A stretch of 64,000 nucleotides of DNA, taken from NCBI GenBank assembly GCA_910586825.1, contig CAJUJF010000003.1, positions 70,918-134,917 on the forward strand. The letters run 5' to 3'. Numbering within the stretch: position 1 is the stretch's first letter; each line of letters starts with the position of its first letter. Below the pieces are notes generated by a model. It was given only the letters and a program-made list of their open reading frames with translations. It ran no database searches and had not been told where the DNA came from. The DNA comes from an uncultured Christensenellaceae bacterium (GTDB taxonomy: Bacteria; Bacillota; Clostridia; Christensenellales; Borkfalkiaceae). Of this stretch, positions 16,624 to 25,169 are shown in pieces. The position numbers and the translations under genes were made by a program.

Positions 16624-18446
16624 GATCTTCCGCCACCCCCTAACAGATCGGCGATCGCGGACGTCAGTTTCAGGTTGTCCTCGGTATTGCGCACGGCAAC
16701 GCGCAAATACTGTCCGCCGCCCGTGATTTTCGAAGAGAGATCTTTTACGAAAATACCGTATCCGACAAACAGCTCCCGCGTAAAATCGGCGGCGGTAACG
16801 CTCTGTAAAAGTTCCAGCATGACGTAGTTTGCCTGCGTCGGCAACACGCGGAGATATTTTCCGAACCCTTTCAGATCCGAAAGGAATCTGCGCCGTTCTT
16901 CCTTAAACAGCGCAAGCGCGCGGCGGTAATCGTTTTGATACTTTTCTTCGATCTGCAAATAAAATTCGCCGAAGGAATTGATATTCCAGATGCCGACGTC
17001 GCGTTTCACGAAATCGATCAGTTCCCGATCGCCCGATACGACGATGCCGAGACGGAACCCGGGAACGCCGTAACTTTTGGAAATACTCTTGACGATACAA
17101 AGATTCGGATACCGCTCCGCGATTTCCTGCGAGATCAGAGAATTGTTCTCTCCGTCCGCAAAATCCACAAACGATTCGTCGAGAATCAAACGGATCCCCT
17201 TCTTTTCCGACCATCCGAGCAATTTCAAAAGACCGTCCCGTCTGATAAAATTTCCCGTCGGATTGTCGGGATTGATCAGAATGAGCGCGCTGATTTCGCG
17301 GTCGGCGTAAAACTTCATCACGTCGTCCGCCGTATAAGAGAAATCGGGCGCGGGCGGTGCAAATACGATCTGCCGTTCCGTCGGATAGCGATTGGGATAT
17401 TCTTCGAAGGTGGGACGGATCACGCCGATTTTTCCGCTGAGGCGGGACATCAGGGATTTGATCAGTTCCGCCGCGCCGTTGCCGACGGCAATGTTCTCCC
17501 TGTGCACGCCGAAATTTTTCGCGGCAAGCAGGCTGTTCACGCCCATGCCGGAGGGATACTGCGTCGCCAGTTTATCGAAATTCGCCTTGATCTCGTCCAA
17601 CAGCTTCTGCGGCGGGAAATACGGATTGACAAGATAACAAAAATCCAGCAACTTGGGATACCGCCAGTATCCGCCGTACCTGCGTTGCAACGCCTCTATC
17701 TTATCGTTTCCGCCCGCAAACATCGAAGACGCGATATCCAGATCCTGAATGTCGTCAATCTCGTACCACAGTTCGCCGTTCAAACGCTTTGCTTTGATCT
17801 CGGGATCGTCGAGCATTGTGATGATTTTCAAGACCTGCTCGTAATACTCGTTGTTGCCGACCGCATCGCAATACGCTTCCAAAAACGGCACGTAATGCGT
17901 TTTGGAAAAGTGTTGCGAAAACTTATAAATATTGACGGTTTTATAGTAAGTAGAAATTTCTTCGAACTTGAACTTCTTCCCCGGAACAAATTCCAAAATA
18001 TCGTCCGCATCGGACAGTTTGACGCACGTTCCGTCCATCCAGCTCTCGTATTTATCCACCAACGCGAGCGTGTCGCGCGGATCGTCCACCAGCATACGGA
18101 TAACCCTGTCCTCCACGATCAGATCGGATTCGAAAAGCAACGTGTCGTCCGCGCAAAGATAGTCTTTGGCGAGATAAAGAGAATAGATATTGTTCGTCTT
18201 ATCGTAGACGGGATTGTTCACGAACACGACAGGCGTTTTCAACGGGAATCTCTGAATGAAATCCATCAACTTCCCGCCCTCGTATCCCACAACGATGACG
18301 ATTCGGTTGAGCCGATACGGTTCAAGCTGGTGTAACAGTCTTTCGATCAAAGAAACTCCGTTTACTTCCACCATGCATTTCGTATTGTTCTTCGTCAATT
18401 CTTTCAGGCGCTTTCCCATCCCCGCCGCCAAAATAACTGCTTGCAT
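16620..18446 (-). CDS. Bifunctional nucleotidyltransferase / PLP aminotransferase fusion
   Basis: A 608-aa two-domain protein. Residues 1-~235 are a sugar-phosphate/phosphocholine-type nucleotidyltransferase (LAAGMGKRLKELTKNN, then KCMVEVNG, and the FESDLIV metal site). Residues ~245-608 are a fold-type I aminotransferase like HisC/CobD, with NPDNPTGN and the PLP lysine K457 in SISKSYGVPG. It could activate a phosphate ester as a CDP/UDP derivative and transaminate (or decarboxylate) a partner. Fusions like this occur in surface polymer loci, but no glycosyltransferase is adjacent. Translationally coupled to the opine-type dehydrogenase. Confidence 0.88.
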   Translation of the reverse strand: MQAVILAAGMGKRLKELTKNNTKCMVEVNGVSLIERLLHQLEPYRLNRIVIVVGYEGGKLMDFIQRFPLKTPVVFVNNPVYDKTNNIYSLYLAKDYLCADDTLLFESDLIVEDRVIRMLVDDPRDTLALVDKYESWMDGTCVKLSDADDILEFVPGKKFKFEEISTYYKTVNIYKFSQHFSKTHYVPFLEAYCDAVGNNEYYEQVLKIITMLDDPEIKAKRLNGELWYEIDDIQDLDIASSMFAGGNDKIEALQRRYGGYWRYPKLLDFCYLVNPYFPPQKLLDEIKANFDKLATQYPSGMGVNSLLAAKNFGVHRENIAVGNGAAELIKSLMSRLSGKIGVIRPTFEEYPNRYPTERQIVFAPPAPDFSYTADDVMKFYADREISALILINPDNPTGNFIRRDGLLKLLGWSEKKGIRLILDESFVDFADGENNSLISQEIAERYPNLCIVKSISKSYGVPGFRLGIVVSGDRELIDFVKRDVGIWNINSFGEFYLQIEEKYQNDYRRALALFKEERRRFLSDLKGFGKYLRVLPTQANYVMLELLQSVTAADFTRELFVGYGIFVKDLSSKITGGGQYLRVAVRNTEDNLKLTSAIADLLGGGGRS

Positions 18447-18494
18447 TTTTCCTCCGCCTTTTAAAACACCGTATATCTGATCGGACTTTTTGTA

Positions 18495-18523
18495 ATTATA
18501 TCAAAAACGCTGAAAATTGTCAA
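18495..18523 (-). promoter_or_regulatory. Consensus sigma-A promoter of the fusion/opine dehydrogenase operon
   Basis: Minus strand: TTGACA (18523-18518), 17-bp spacer, TATAAT (18500-18495). Confidence 0.85.
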
Positions 18524-18552
18524 TCATACACGCATTTTCCTGCGACTTGCAC

Positions 18553-18582
18553 AAAAAAACAGACTTGCGATTCGTAAGCCTG
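18553..18582 (-). terminator. Minus-strand terminator inside the AT-rich island
   Basis: On the minus strand CAGGCTTACG pairs with CGCAAGTCTG (one G-U and one mismatch), loop AAT, then seven T. No recognisable gene lies just upstream on that strand, so it implies an unannotated or decayed minus-strand transcript. Confidence 0.6.
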
Positions 18583-18948
18583 CTTGTTACCTTGTTTTTC
18601 TTTTTACGCTTTGCTTCGTCGTTTTACTTCGAGGGACAAACGGGACGTAATTTCTCCTCGATCTTAGATGCATTATTATATTTTAACAGCAAATTCATAA
18701 ACCTTTCTTTAGTTTTATTTGTTATCTTAAAATACACCCTATCAAGAGAACGTGAAAGCCCTGCAAATACTTAATTGCAGGGCTTTATAAATAGTTATTA
18801 AATTGTTTATTACCTACCTAGCTGCGGTACTACAGAAAATCGGTGTAATAGTAAGTAAAAAATATAATTTTATATTACACGAAAAGATTATTCTATCAAT
18901 ATATATCGATGCAAGTCTTGCAATAATTACATCTAAAATGGGCATAAA
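18583..18948. other. AT-rich gene-poor island
   Basis: This stretch is clearly more AT-rich than the surrounding sequence. I see no convincing gene. It holds a 12-bp hairpin arm pair (AAAGCCCTGCAA at 18755-18766 with TTGCAGGGCTTT at 18774-18785) and one minus-strand mini-ORF of 24 codons (18624-18698) with a weak AAAGG site. A decayed element or an unknown small RNA are both possible. Confidence 0.5.
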
Positions 18949-18976
18949 ATGACCGTTTTCGCAAGAAAACGGTCAT
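18949..18976 (-). terminator. Terminator of ppdK
   Basis: A perfect 12-bp stem, ATGACCGTTTTC with GAAAACGGTCAT, and a GCAA loop, lying 9 bases past the ppdK stop; TTTTA follows on the minus strand. Confidence 0.7.
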
Positions 18977-18984
18977 AATTTGTC

Positions 18985-21633
18985 TTATTTGTTACGAGGC
19001 TGGCGAATATTAGCTTGTGCCGCCGCAAGACGCGCGATCGGAACACGGTAGGGCGAGCAGGAAACATAGCTCAACCCGATCTTATGGCAGAACTCGATCG
19101 ACGAAGGATCGCCGCCGTGTTCGCCGCAGATTCCGCAATGCATGTCGGGACGGGTCTTTCTTCCCAGCTCGACCGCCGTCTGCATCAGTTTGCCGACGCC
19201 GACCGTGTCCAAACGCGCGAACGGATCGCTTTCGTAGATCTTATTCGCATAGTAAGCGGGAAGGAACTTGCCCGCGTCGTCGCGCGAGAAGCCGAACGTC
19301 ATCTGCGTCAGATCGTTCGTACCGAAGCAGAAGAACTCCGCGTCTTTCGCGATTTCGTCCGCGGTAAGCGCCGCGCGGGGGATCTCGATCATCGTGCCGA
19401 CTTCGTATTTCAGATCCGCTTTCGCCTTGGCGATGACCTCGTCCGCCGTTTTCACGACGATATCTTTCACAAACTTCATTTCCTTGGTCTCGCCCGTAAG
19501 CGGGATCATGATTTCGGGAACGATGTTCCAGTTCTTGTGTTTTTTCTTGATCGCAATAGCCGCCTTGATCACCGCTTTCGTCTGCATGACCGCAATTTCC
19601 GGATAGGTGACCGTCAAACGGCATCCGCGATGTCCCATCATCGGGTTGAATTCGTGAAGATCGGAAATGATCTGTTTGATCTGCGCAACCGTCTTGCCCT
19701 GCGTTTTGGCAAGCGCGGCGATATCCGCTTCGTCCGTAGGAACGAACTCGTGAAGCGGGGGATCGAGGAAACGGATCGTCACGGGGTATCCGCCGAGCGC
19801 TTCGAACAAGCCCTCGAAGTCCGCCTGCTGCATCGGCTCGATCTTTGCGAGCGCCGCCTCTCTTTCCTCAACGGTATCCGCGCAGATCATTTCGCGGAAC
19901 GCACCGATTCTCGCGGGATCGAAGAACATGTGCTCGGTACGGCAAAGCCCGATACCCTGCGCGCCGAACGCCGCCGCCTGTTTCGCGTCCGAAGGCGTAT
20001 CCGCATTGGTACGCACGCCGAGCGCCTTATATTTGTCGGCAAGCTCCATGATTCTGCCGAAATAGCCGCTGTTGGGATCCGCGGGAACGGTGGGGATCAG
20101 GCAATCGTAAATATTGCCCGTCGAACCGTCGAGGGAAATGCCGTCGCCTTCGCGATAAATTTTACCCGCAAGCGTGAACTGTTTGTTCTCTTCGTCCATC
20201 TTGATCTCGCCGCATCCGGAAACGCAACAGGTACCCATGCCGCGCGCAACGACCGCCGCGTGAGAGGTCTGTCCGCCGCGGACGGTAAGAATACCCTGCG
20301 CATACTTCATGCCTTCGATATCTTCGGGAGAGGTTTCGAGACGGACGAGCACGACTTTCTTGCCCTTCTTGCCTTCGATTACCGCGTCTTCCGCCGTAAA
20401 TACGATGCTGCCCGCCGCCGCGCCGGGGGACGCCGCGATTCCTTTGCCGACGACGTTTTTCTTATCCGCTTCTTTCAGCGCCTTCGGGTCGAACTGAGGG
20501 TGTAACAGCATGTCGAGGGATTTCGCGTCGATCTGCATCAGCGCTTCCTGCTCGGTGATCATACCCTCGTCGATGAGATCGCACGCGATCTTGATCGCCG
20601 CCGCCGCGGTACGTTTTCCGTTACGCGTTTGAAGCATGTAGAGTTTTTCGTTCTCGACGGTGAATTCCATGTCCTGCATATCGCGGTAATGGTTTTCAAG
20701 CGTTTTGCAAACTTCCTGGAACTGTTCGTAGACCTTGGGGAAGATCTCCGCCATCTTCGCGATGGGCATCGGCGTACGGACGCCGGCAACGACGTCTTCG
20801 CCCTGCGCGTTGGTGAGGAACTCGCCCATCAGCCCTTTCTCGCCCGTCGCGGGATTCCGCGTGAACGCAACGCCCGTGCCGCAGTTGTCGCCCATGTTGC
20901 CGAACGCCATCATCTGCACGTTGACCGCCGTTCCCCAGCTGTAAGGGATGTCGTGATCCATGCGGTAAATGTTCGCACGAGGGTTGTCCCACGAGCGGAA
21001 CACCGCTTTGATCGCCTCGAAAAGCTGGACCTTGGGATCGTCGGGGAATTCTTTGCCGAGCTGTTTTTTGTATTCTTTCTTGAATTGATTAGCAAGTTCT
21101 TTCAGATCGTCCGCCGTGAGTTCGACGTCCTGCGTCACGCCCTTCTTTTCCTTCATCTCGTCGATGAGTTTTTCGAAGTATTTCTTGCCGACTTCCATAA
21201 CGACGTCGGAAAACATCTGAATGAATCTTCTGTAACAGTCCCAAGCCCAACGGGGATTGTTCGATTTGGTTGCGATCGTGTTGACGACCGTCTCGTTCAA
21301 ACCGAGGTTTAAAATAGTGTCCATCATACCGGGCATCGAAGCGCGCGCGCCCGAACGCACGGAGACAAGAAGCGGATTCTCTTTGTCGCCGAACTTCTTG
21401 CCGGTGATCTTTTCCATCTTATCGATATACTCCATGATTTCCGCCTGAATGGAGTCGTTGATTTTTTTGCCGTCGTCGTAATACTGCGTGCAAGCCTCGG
21501 TGGAAATCGTAAATCCCTGCGGTACGGGCAACCCGATTTTCGTCATCTCCGCAAGATTTGCCCCTTTACCGCCGAGCAATTCCCTCATCGTCGCATTCCC
21601 TTCGCTGAAAAGGTAGCAATACTTTTTTGCCAT
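18985..21633 (-). CDS. ppdK: Pyruvate, phosphate dikinase
   Basis: An 882-aa cytoplasmic enzyme interconverting pyruvate + ATP + phosphate and PEP + AMP + pyrophosphate, used in PPi-dependent glycolysis by many anaerobes. N-terminal ATP-grasp domain (LLGGKGANLAEM), swivelling phosphohistidine domain with H458 in GGQTSHAAVVARG, and a C-terminal PEP/pyruvate TIM barrel (GIGLCRTEHMFF, and CGICGEHGGDP near the end). Length is typical. Strong AGGAGGAA ribosome site. Monocistronic, with its own promoter and terminator. Confidence 0.97.
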   Translation of the reverse strand: MAKKYCYLFSEGNATMRELLGGKGANLAEMTKIGLPVPQGFTISTEACTQYYDDGKKINDSIQAEIMEYIDKMEKITGKKFGDKENPLLVSVRSGARASMPGMMDTILNLGLNETVVNTIATKSNNPRWAWDCYRRFIQMFSDVVMEVGKKYFEKLIDEMKEKKGVTQDVELTADDLKELANQFKKEYKKQLGKEFPDDPKVQLFEAIKAVFRSWDNPRANIYRMDHDIPYSWGTAVNVQMMAFGNMGDNCGTGVAFTRNPATGEKGLMGEFLTNAQGEDVVAGVRTPMPIAKMAEIFPKVYEQFQEVCKTLENHYRDMQDMEFTVENEKLYMLQTRNGKRTAAAAIKIACDLIDEGMITEQEALMQIDAKSLDMLLHPQFDPKALKEADKKNVVGKGIAASPGAAAGSIVFTAEDAVIEGKKGKKVVLVRLETSPEDIEGMKYAQGILTVRGGQTSHAAVVARGMGTCCVSGCGEIKMDEENKQFTLAGKIYREGDGISLDGSTGNIYDCLIPTVPADPNSGYFGRIMELADKYKALGVRTNADTPSDAKQAAAFGAQGIGLCRTEHMFFDPARIGAFREMICADTVEEREAALAKIEPMQQADFEGLFEALGGYPVTIRFLDPPLHEFVPTDEADIAALAKTQGKTVAQIKQIISDLHEFNPMMGHRGCRLTVTYPEIAVMQTKAVIKAAIAIKKKHKNWNIVPEIMIPLTGETKEMKFVKDIVVKTADEVIAKAKADLKYEVGTMIEIPRAALTADEIAKDAEFFCFGTNDLTQMTFGFSRDDAGKFLPAYYANKIYESDPFARLDTVGVGKLMQTAVELGRKTRPDMHCGICGEHGGDPSSIEFCHKIGLSYVSCSPYRVPIARLAAAQANIRQPRNK

Positions 21634-21675
21634 GAAAAAGTTCCTCCTGTTAAATGTCTTTATTTACCAAAAAAC

Positions 21676-21704
21676 ATTGTACAACATTCGGGAGGAAAAT
21701 TCAA
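21676..21704 (-). promoter_or_regulatory. Sigma-A promoter of ppdK
   Basis: Minus strand: TTGAAT (21704-21699), 17-bp spacer, TACAAT (21681-21676). Confidence 0.7.
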
Positions 21705-21748
21705 GTGTATTGCGAAAAATTTTGTGAAATTCGGTTAAGTTTTTTCGC

Positions 21749-22327
21749 TTACAGACAGGAAAGCGCGGTAAGCACAAAATCGAGCGAAATGGCAACGGTG
21801 AGAAACGCGCTCCCCCAGCCGAGCGCGGAAACGGGCGCCTTCATCAGAATCCGTTCGAGCGGCGCCCAGAACAGCGCCATCGCGGCGGCGATCATGAATC
21901 CCCAGCCGATACTCATCGAAAGGCAGATATACCCCGCGAATTCGTGCGCATACCCGCGGTAAGACCAAAGCCGGACGTGAAACACGTTTTCGAAAAACAA
22001 ACCGGTCACGAGTTCCGCGGCAGTTGCGATCAAAGCGGATAGCGCGGCATACGCCAACAGCCGCAACAGATTGGACGGATACGGCGAACTTTTTTTAAGC
22101 GGGATCCCGCAAATCGCCCGCACGATCAGAAGGGAACTTCCGTACACCGTGCAGAACGGTAGCGTCAGAAACCCGCGGTCTACGCTCGCCCCGTAAGAGA
22201 AATAAAAAAAGAGTTTTTCCAGACACCAGCCGAGAAAGGAAAAGAGAAAAAATAAAAGCACGCAGGCTAAAAATCGCTTGCGTCCTTCCCGATCGCGGAC
22301 TTTTGTTTTTACAATTGTTTCTGCCAT
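21749..22327 (-). CDS. DUF1113/CmpB-type (putative ABC-transporter type IV) membrane protein
   Basis: A 192-aa membrane protein with five or so helices. FLFSFLGWCLEKLFFYF near residue 25 is the family hallmark (S-x-x-GW-x-x-E), followed by RGFLTLPFCTVYG and a region ending in LWSYRGYAHEFAGYICLSMSIGWG. The family is named after ABC-transporter type IV proteins but has no proven transport role. The ATG at 22327 has no nearby Shine-Dalgarno; it may be coupled to a 39-codon ORF that overlaps it (22309-22428). It follows the YcxB-like gene on the same strand. Confidence 0.8.
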   Translation of the reverse strand: MAETIVKTKVRDREGRKRFLACVLLFFLFSFLGWCLEKLFFYFSYGASVDRGFLTLPFCTVYGSSLLIVRAICGIPLKKSSPYPSNLLRLLAYAALSALIATAAELVTGLFFENVFHVRLWSYRGYAHEFAGYICLSMSIGWGFMIAAAMALFWAPLERILMKAPVSALGWGSAFLTVAISLDFVLTALSCL

Positions 22328-22428
22328 AACGGCAGTATGCTCAACTCCGGAAAATTCTTTCCCGAAAAGAGAAATTCCGCGCGCTTCCGGATCGACGCGT
22401 CCTGGACACTGCGCGCGCACGGCTCCAT
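22309..22428 (-). CDS. Possible 39-aa upstream ORF coupled to the DUF1113 gene
   Basis: An ATG at 22428 with GGCGGAAG upstream opens 39 codons (MEPCARSVQD to LPLWQKQL) whose stop overlaps the DUF1113 start by 19 bases. No homologue is recognised. It could let ribosomes reinitiate at the DUF1113 ATG, which lacks its own ribosome site, or be a chance ORF. Confidence 0.25.
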   Translation of the reverse strand: MEPCARSVQDASIRKRAEFLFSGKNFPELSILPLWQKQL

Positions 22429-22457
22429 GTTCTTCCGCCGTTTGGGCGGCGTACTTC

Positions 22458-23003
22458 TCACTTGCGTTTGAAGCAGATTTTGTAGTTGTTCCCCGTTTGC
22501 CGCATCAGGAGCGCGGTCAGCTCTTCAACGCTTCCCTCCTTCATGCCGGACTTTGCAACGGCGAACACCGTCGCTTTGTTCTGATACAGGAGCCACATGT
22601 CTTGGAACTCCCTGACCTCGGTCAGCGCGCCGTATTTTCCTTCCGCGGAACTCGTCATTCCGTCGTTCACCGTCGAGACGATCGTATAGCTTTCTTCGAA
22701 AAAGGAATAGAGGTTGACCGATTCTTTTCCCTGCATGGTTTTCCGCATCACTTTACGGAGAAGCGGATTCCAGACCACCATCAACAGAAGCAGGACGACG
22801 CCGCAGACGAAACATACGATCGGAAAAAACAGATCCGTTTCCGACTCGGAAGCAAAGGACAGTTCGAGCGCCAAAGTCACCGCGCCGGACGCCAGACACA
22901 GCGCCGCAACGATGCCGAGGATCAAAAAGATTTTTCTTCCCGCCATGTTTTTCGACGCCTTTAAATTCAACTCGACGTCGCATTTCGTTTCGTTTATAAT
23001 CAT
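22458..23003 (-). CDS. YcxB-like membrane protein
   Basis: A 181-aa protein: a short cytoplasmic start, two transmembrane helices (about residues 25-50 and 60-80), then a cytoplasmic domain of ~95 residues with the YcxB-like pattern (YSFFEESY, then YGALTEVREFQDMWLLYQNKATVFAVAKSG). The function of this family is not known. Strong AAAGGAGG ribosome site at the ATG 23003. Stands between the MATE exporter and the DUF1113 gene on the same strand. Confidence 0.82.
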   Translation of the reverse strand: MIINETKCDVELNLKASKNMAGRKIFLILGIVAALCLASGAVTLALELSFASESETDLFFPIVCFVCGVVLLLLMVVWNPLLRKVMRKTMQGKESVNLYSFFEESYTIVSTVNDGMTSSAEGKYGALTEVREFQDMWLLYQNKATVFAVAKSGMKEGSVEELTALLMRQTGNNYKICFKRK

Positions 23004-23058
23004 CGCAGGCCTCCTTTTCGTTTATTTTATCAGAAATACTCCGATCTGTCAAGACGCG

Positions 23059-24477
23059 TTACGCCGCGGCGGAAGCGGACGCGTCGGAAACTTCTTCCGC
23101 CTCTCCCTTTCCCTTCGTATTCTTTTTTCTGCCGCGCATCACGACGGCGTATGTAATCACCAAAAAGACGTCCGCCGCGACCCAGGCGATGGGATTGGAA
23201 AGACAGAATCCCGCGAACCCCCAAAACCGCACGAACACGAAGGAGGTGAGCGCTCTCCCGATCAATTCGGCGACGCCCGCAAACGTCGTGATCACGCTCT
23301 TTCCGATCCCCTGCAACGAATTGCGGAAGATGAAGATCGTGCCGAGGAAGACGTAATCGCAACTCTGAAACAGCAAATAGCGGAACCCGTACCGCATGAT
23401 GTCGTCGTAATACAGTTTTACGTCCGGATCGATTTCGGCGTTTAAAAACAATCCCATCAGCGGGCGGAACAGTCCCAGACAAAACGCAACGCCCAGCGCG
23501 GACGCGCCCAAGACGTATACCATGCCCGCTACAACCCCTTTCCGGACGCGGTCCATCCGCCCCGCGCCGCTGTTCTGCCCCGCATAGGTCGCCATCGCCG
23601 TGCCGAGCGCGTTGAACGTCTGATTGGCGAGATTGTCGATCTTGGAAGCGGCGACGTACGCCGTCGCCGCGCCCAGAGAGCTTTCGGGCAAACCGTTGAG
23701 CGCCGTCTGCTGGAAAATGCAGCCGATCGCCGTGATCGAAAATTGCAACGCCATGGGCAGTCCCACCGCAATGTGCCCGCCCACGATCTTGCCGTCCCAT
23801 TTCCAATCGGATTTTTTCAGCCGCAGCATGGGATAGCGGATGAGCATGAACGCCAGACACGCCGCGCCCGACAACAGCTGAGAAATCACCGTCGCGAGCG
23901 CGGCGCCGTGGTAGTGCATTTTCAGTCCGACGATGAACGCGAAATCCAGCCCGACGTTCAAGACCGCCGCCGCGACGAGGAAATACAGCGGGGAACGGGA
24001 ATCCCCGATCGCGCGCAGAATTCCCGCCGTCATGTTGTAAAAGACCGTCGCGCCGATCCCGCAGAAGATGATCACGAGATAGGAACGCGCGTATTCGAAA
24101 TACTCCTCCGGCGTCTTGATCAGCCGAAGCAGAGGCGCGGTAAGCGGAACCGCCAACGCGGTGACGAGCACCGTCATGCCAATGCACAGCAGAAAGCTGA
24201 TCGCAACGGCGCGACGGACGCCGTCTTCGTCGCCCGCGCCGAACCGCTGGGCGATGCGCACGCCGAACCCCGCGGTGAGCCCGTTCACGAACCCTAAAAT
24301 GAGAAAAGAAATCGGCCCCGTAAGCCCCACGCCCGTAAACGCCGCCGCGTTTACCGTGTTGCCCACGATCACCGTATCCGCCATGCTGTAAAGCTGTTGG
24401 AACACGCAACCCAGAAACACGGGAAGCGCGAACAGCACGATCAATTTATAGGGATTGCCCTTGGTCAGATCTTTCAT
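23059..24477 (-). CDS. MATE-family multidrug/toxin exporter
   Basis: A 472-aa membrane protein with 12 predicted helices in two repeats. It begins KDLTKGNPYKLIVLFALPVFLGCVFQQLY, followed by DTVIVGN, the typical NorM/DinF-branch start. MATE proteins expel cationic drugs or metabolites using a sodium or proton gradient; the substrate cannot be inferred. The start at 24477 uses AGAGG about 10 bases upstream; an in-frame GTG at 24504 is an alternative. The tail after the last helix is rich in Lys, Glu and Ala. Confidence 0.92.
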   Translation of the reverse strand: MKDLTKGNPYKLIVLFALPVFLGCVFQQLYSMADTVIVGNTVNAAAFTGVGLTGPISFLILGFVNGLTAGFGVRIAQRFGAGDEDGVRRAVAISFLLCIGMTVLVTALAVPLTAPLLRLIKTPEEYFEYARSYLVIIFCGIGATVFYNMTAGILRAIGDSRSPLYFLVAAAVLNVGLDFAFIVGLKMHYHGAALATVISQLLSGAACLAFMLIRYPMLRLKKSDWKWDGKIVGGHIAVGLPMALQFSITAIGCIFQQTALNGLPESSLGAATAYVAASKIDNLANQTFNALGTAMATYAGQNSGAGRMDRVRKGVVAGMVYVLGASALGVAFCLGLFRPLMGLFLNAEIDPDVKLYYDDIMRYGFRYLLFQSCDYVFLGTIFIFRNSLQGIGKSVITTFAGVAELIGRALTSFVFVRFWGFAGFCLSNPIAWVAADVFLVITYAVVMRGRKKNTKGKGEAEEVSDASASAAA

Positions 24478-24594
24478 TATCGCGTACGCCTCTTTTATGC
24501 GCACGTAGTATAACCCCGCCCGTGAAAAAAATCAACCGTTTTCACGGGGTTTTGAAAAAATATTTGACTTTACGGCGCAAATTTTAAAATGGCA

Positions 24595-24623
24595 TTGACA
24601 ACCGCCGCCGTTCGTGTTAAAAT
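24595..24623 (+). promoter_or_regulatory. Sigma-A promoter of the SecB-like gene
   Basis: TTGACA (24595-24600), 17-bp spacer, TAAAAT (24618-24623). A second TTGACT/TAAAAT-like pair lies just upstream with a poor 15-bp spacer. Confidence 0.75.
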
Positions 24624-24656
24624 GATTAGGATAAAAAAACCAAACGAGGTAAAATT

Positions 24657-25106
24657 ATGATCGAATATTCGATGAAAGCTCTTACGGCAGACGAACTTTT
24701 CTTTAAGGTGAATCCCATTCAGGTAACGCCCGACACGAAGTTCGAAATCAAGCCGTATTTCTCCCGCCAGATCAGACAGGCAAACGAAAACCCGAAAATC
24801 AACATCGTCGTTCTCGAATGCAAGATCGAAAACAAAGAGGACGCGCCCAAGCCGTTTAATCTGACCGTGCGCTTCGTCGGCGTATTCGAAGTCGAAAACA
24901 TGGTGTCGGACGAGGACAGAAGAACGTTCGCGATCAACGCGACCGAGACGATGTTCCCCTATCTCCGCGCGGCGGTCACCAACCTCACGGCGGACGCGCT
25001 CATCAACCCGCTCACCCTTCCCATCGTGCCGGGTTCGACGCTCTTCCCCGACGACCGCAACCCCGCGCAGTACACGCTCAGCATCGATCCCAAGTCAGTA
25101 AACTGA
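24657..25106 (+). CDS. SecB-like protein-export chaperone
   Basis: A 149-aa soluble protein with the SecB fold pattern: beta strands INIVVLECKIENK and FNLTVRFVGVFEVENM, then the helix FPYLRAAVTNLTA and the PLTLPIVPGSTLF end that corresponds to SecB's L(P)PI(D/N)F. SecB keeps proteins unfolded for export through SecA/SecYEG. It stands alone with its own promoter and terminator; no toxin-antitoxin genes are beside it, so the TAC type is unlikely. Ribosome site GAGGTAAAATT. Confidence 0.82.
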   Translation: MIEYSMKALTADELFFKVNPIQVTPDTKFEIKPYFSRQIRQANENPKINIVVLECKIENKEDAPKPFNLTVRFVGVFEVENMVSDEDRRTFAINATETMFPYLRAAVTNLTADALINPLTLPIVPGSTLFPDDRNPAQYTLSIDPKSVN

Positions 25107-25119
25107 ATTCAAAACACAA

Positions 25120-25148
25120 ACTCCCCGCAACCGTTGCGGGGAGTTTTC
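25120..25148 (+). terminator. Terminator of the SecB-like gene
   Basis: ACTCCCCGCAA and TTGCGGGGAGT form an 11-bp stem with a 3-base loop, followed by TTTCATTT. Confidence 0.85.
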
Positions 25149-25169
25149 ATTTGTTCCGAATCTTACAGG

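Noticed and set aside
18624..18698. A 24-codon minus-strand ORF as a real gene
   Set aside because: Too short, weak ribosome site, no homologue recognised; mentioned only as content of the AT-rich island.
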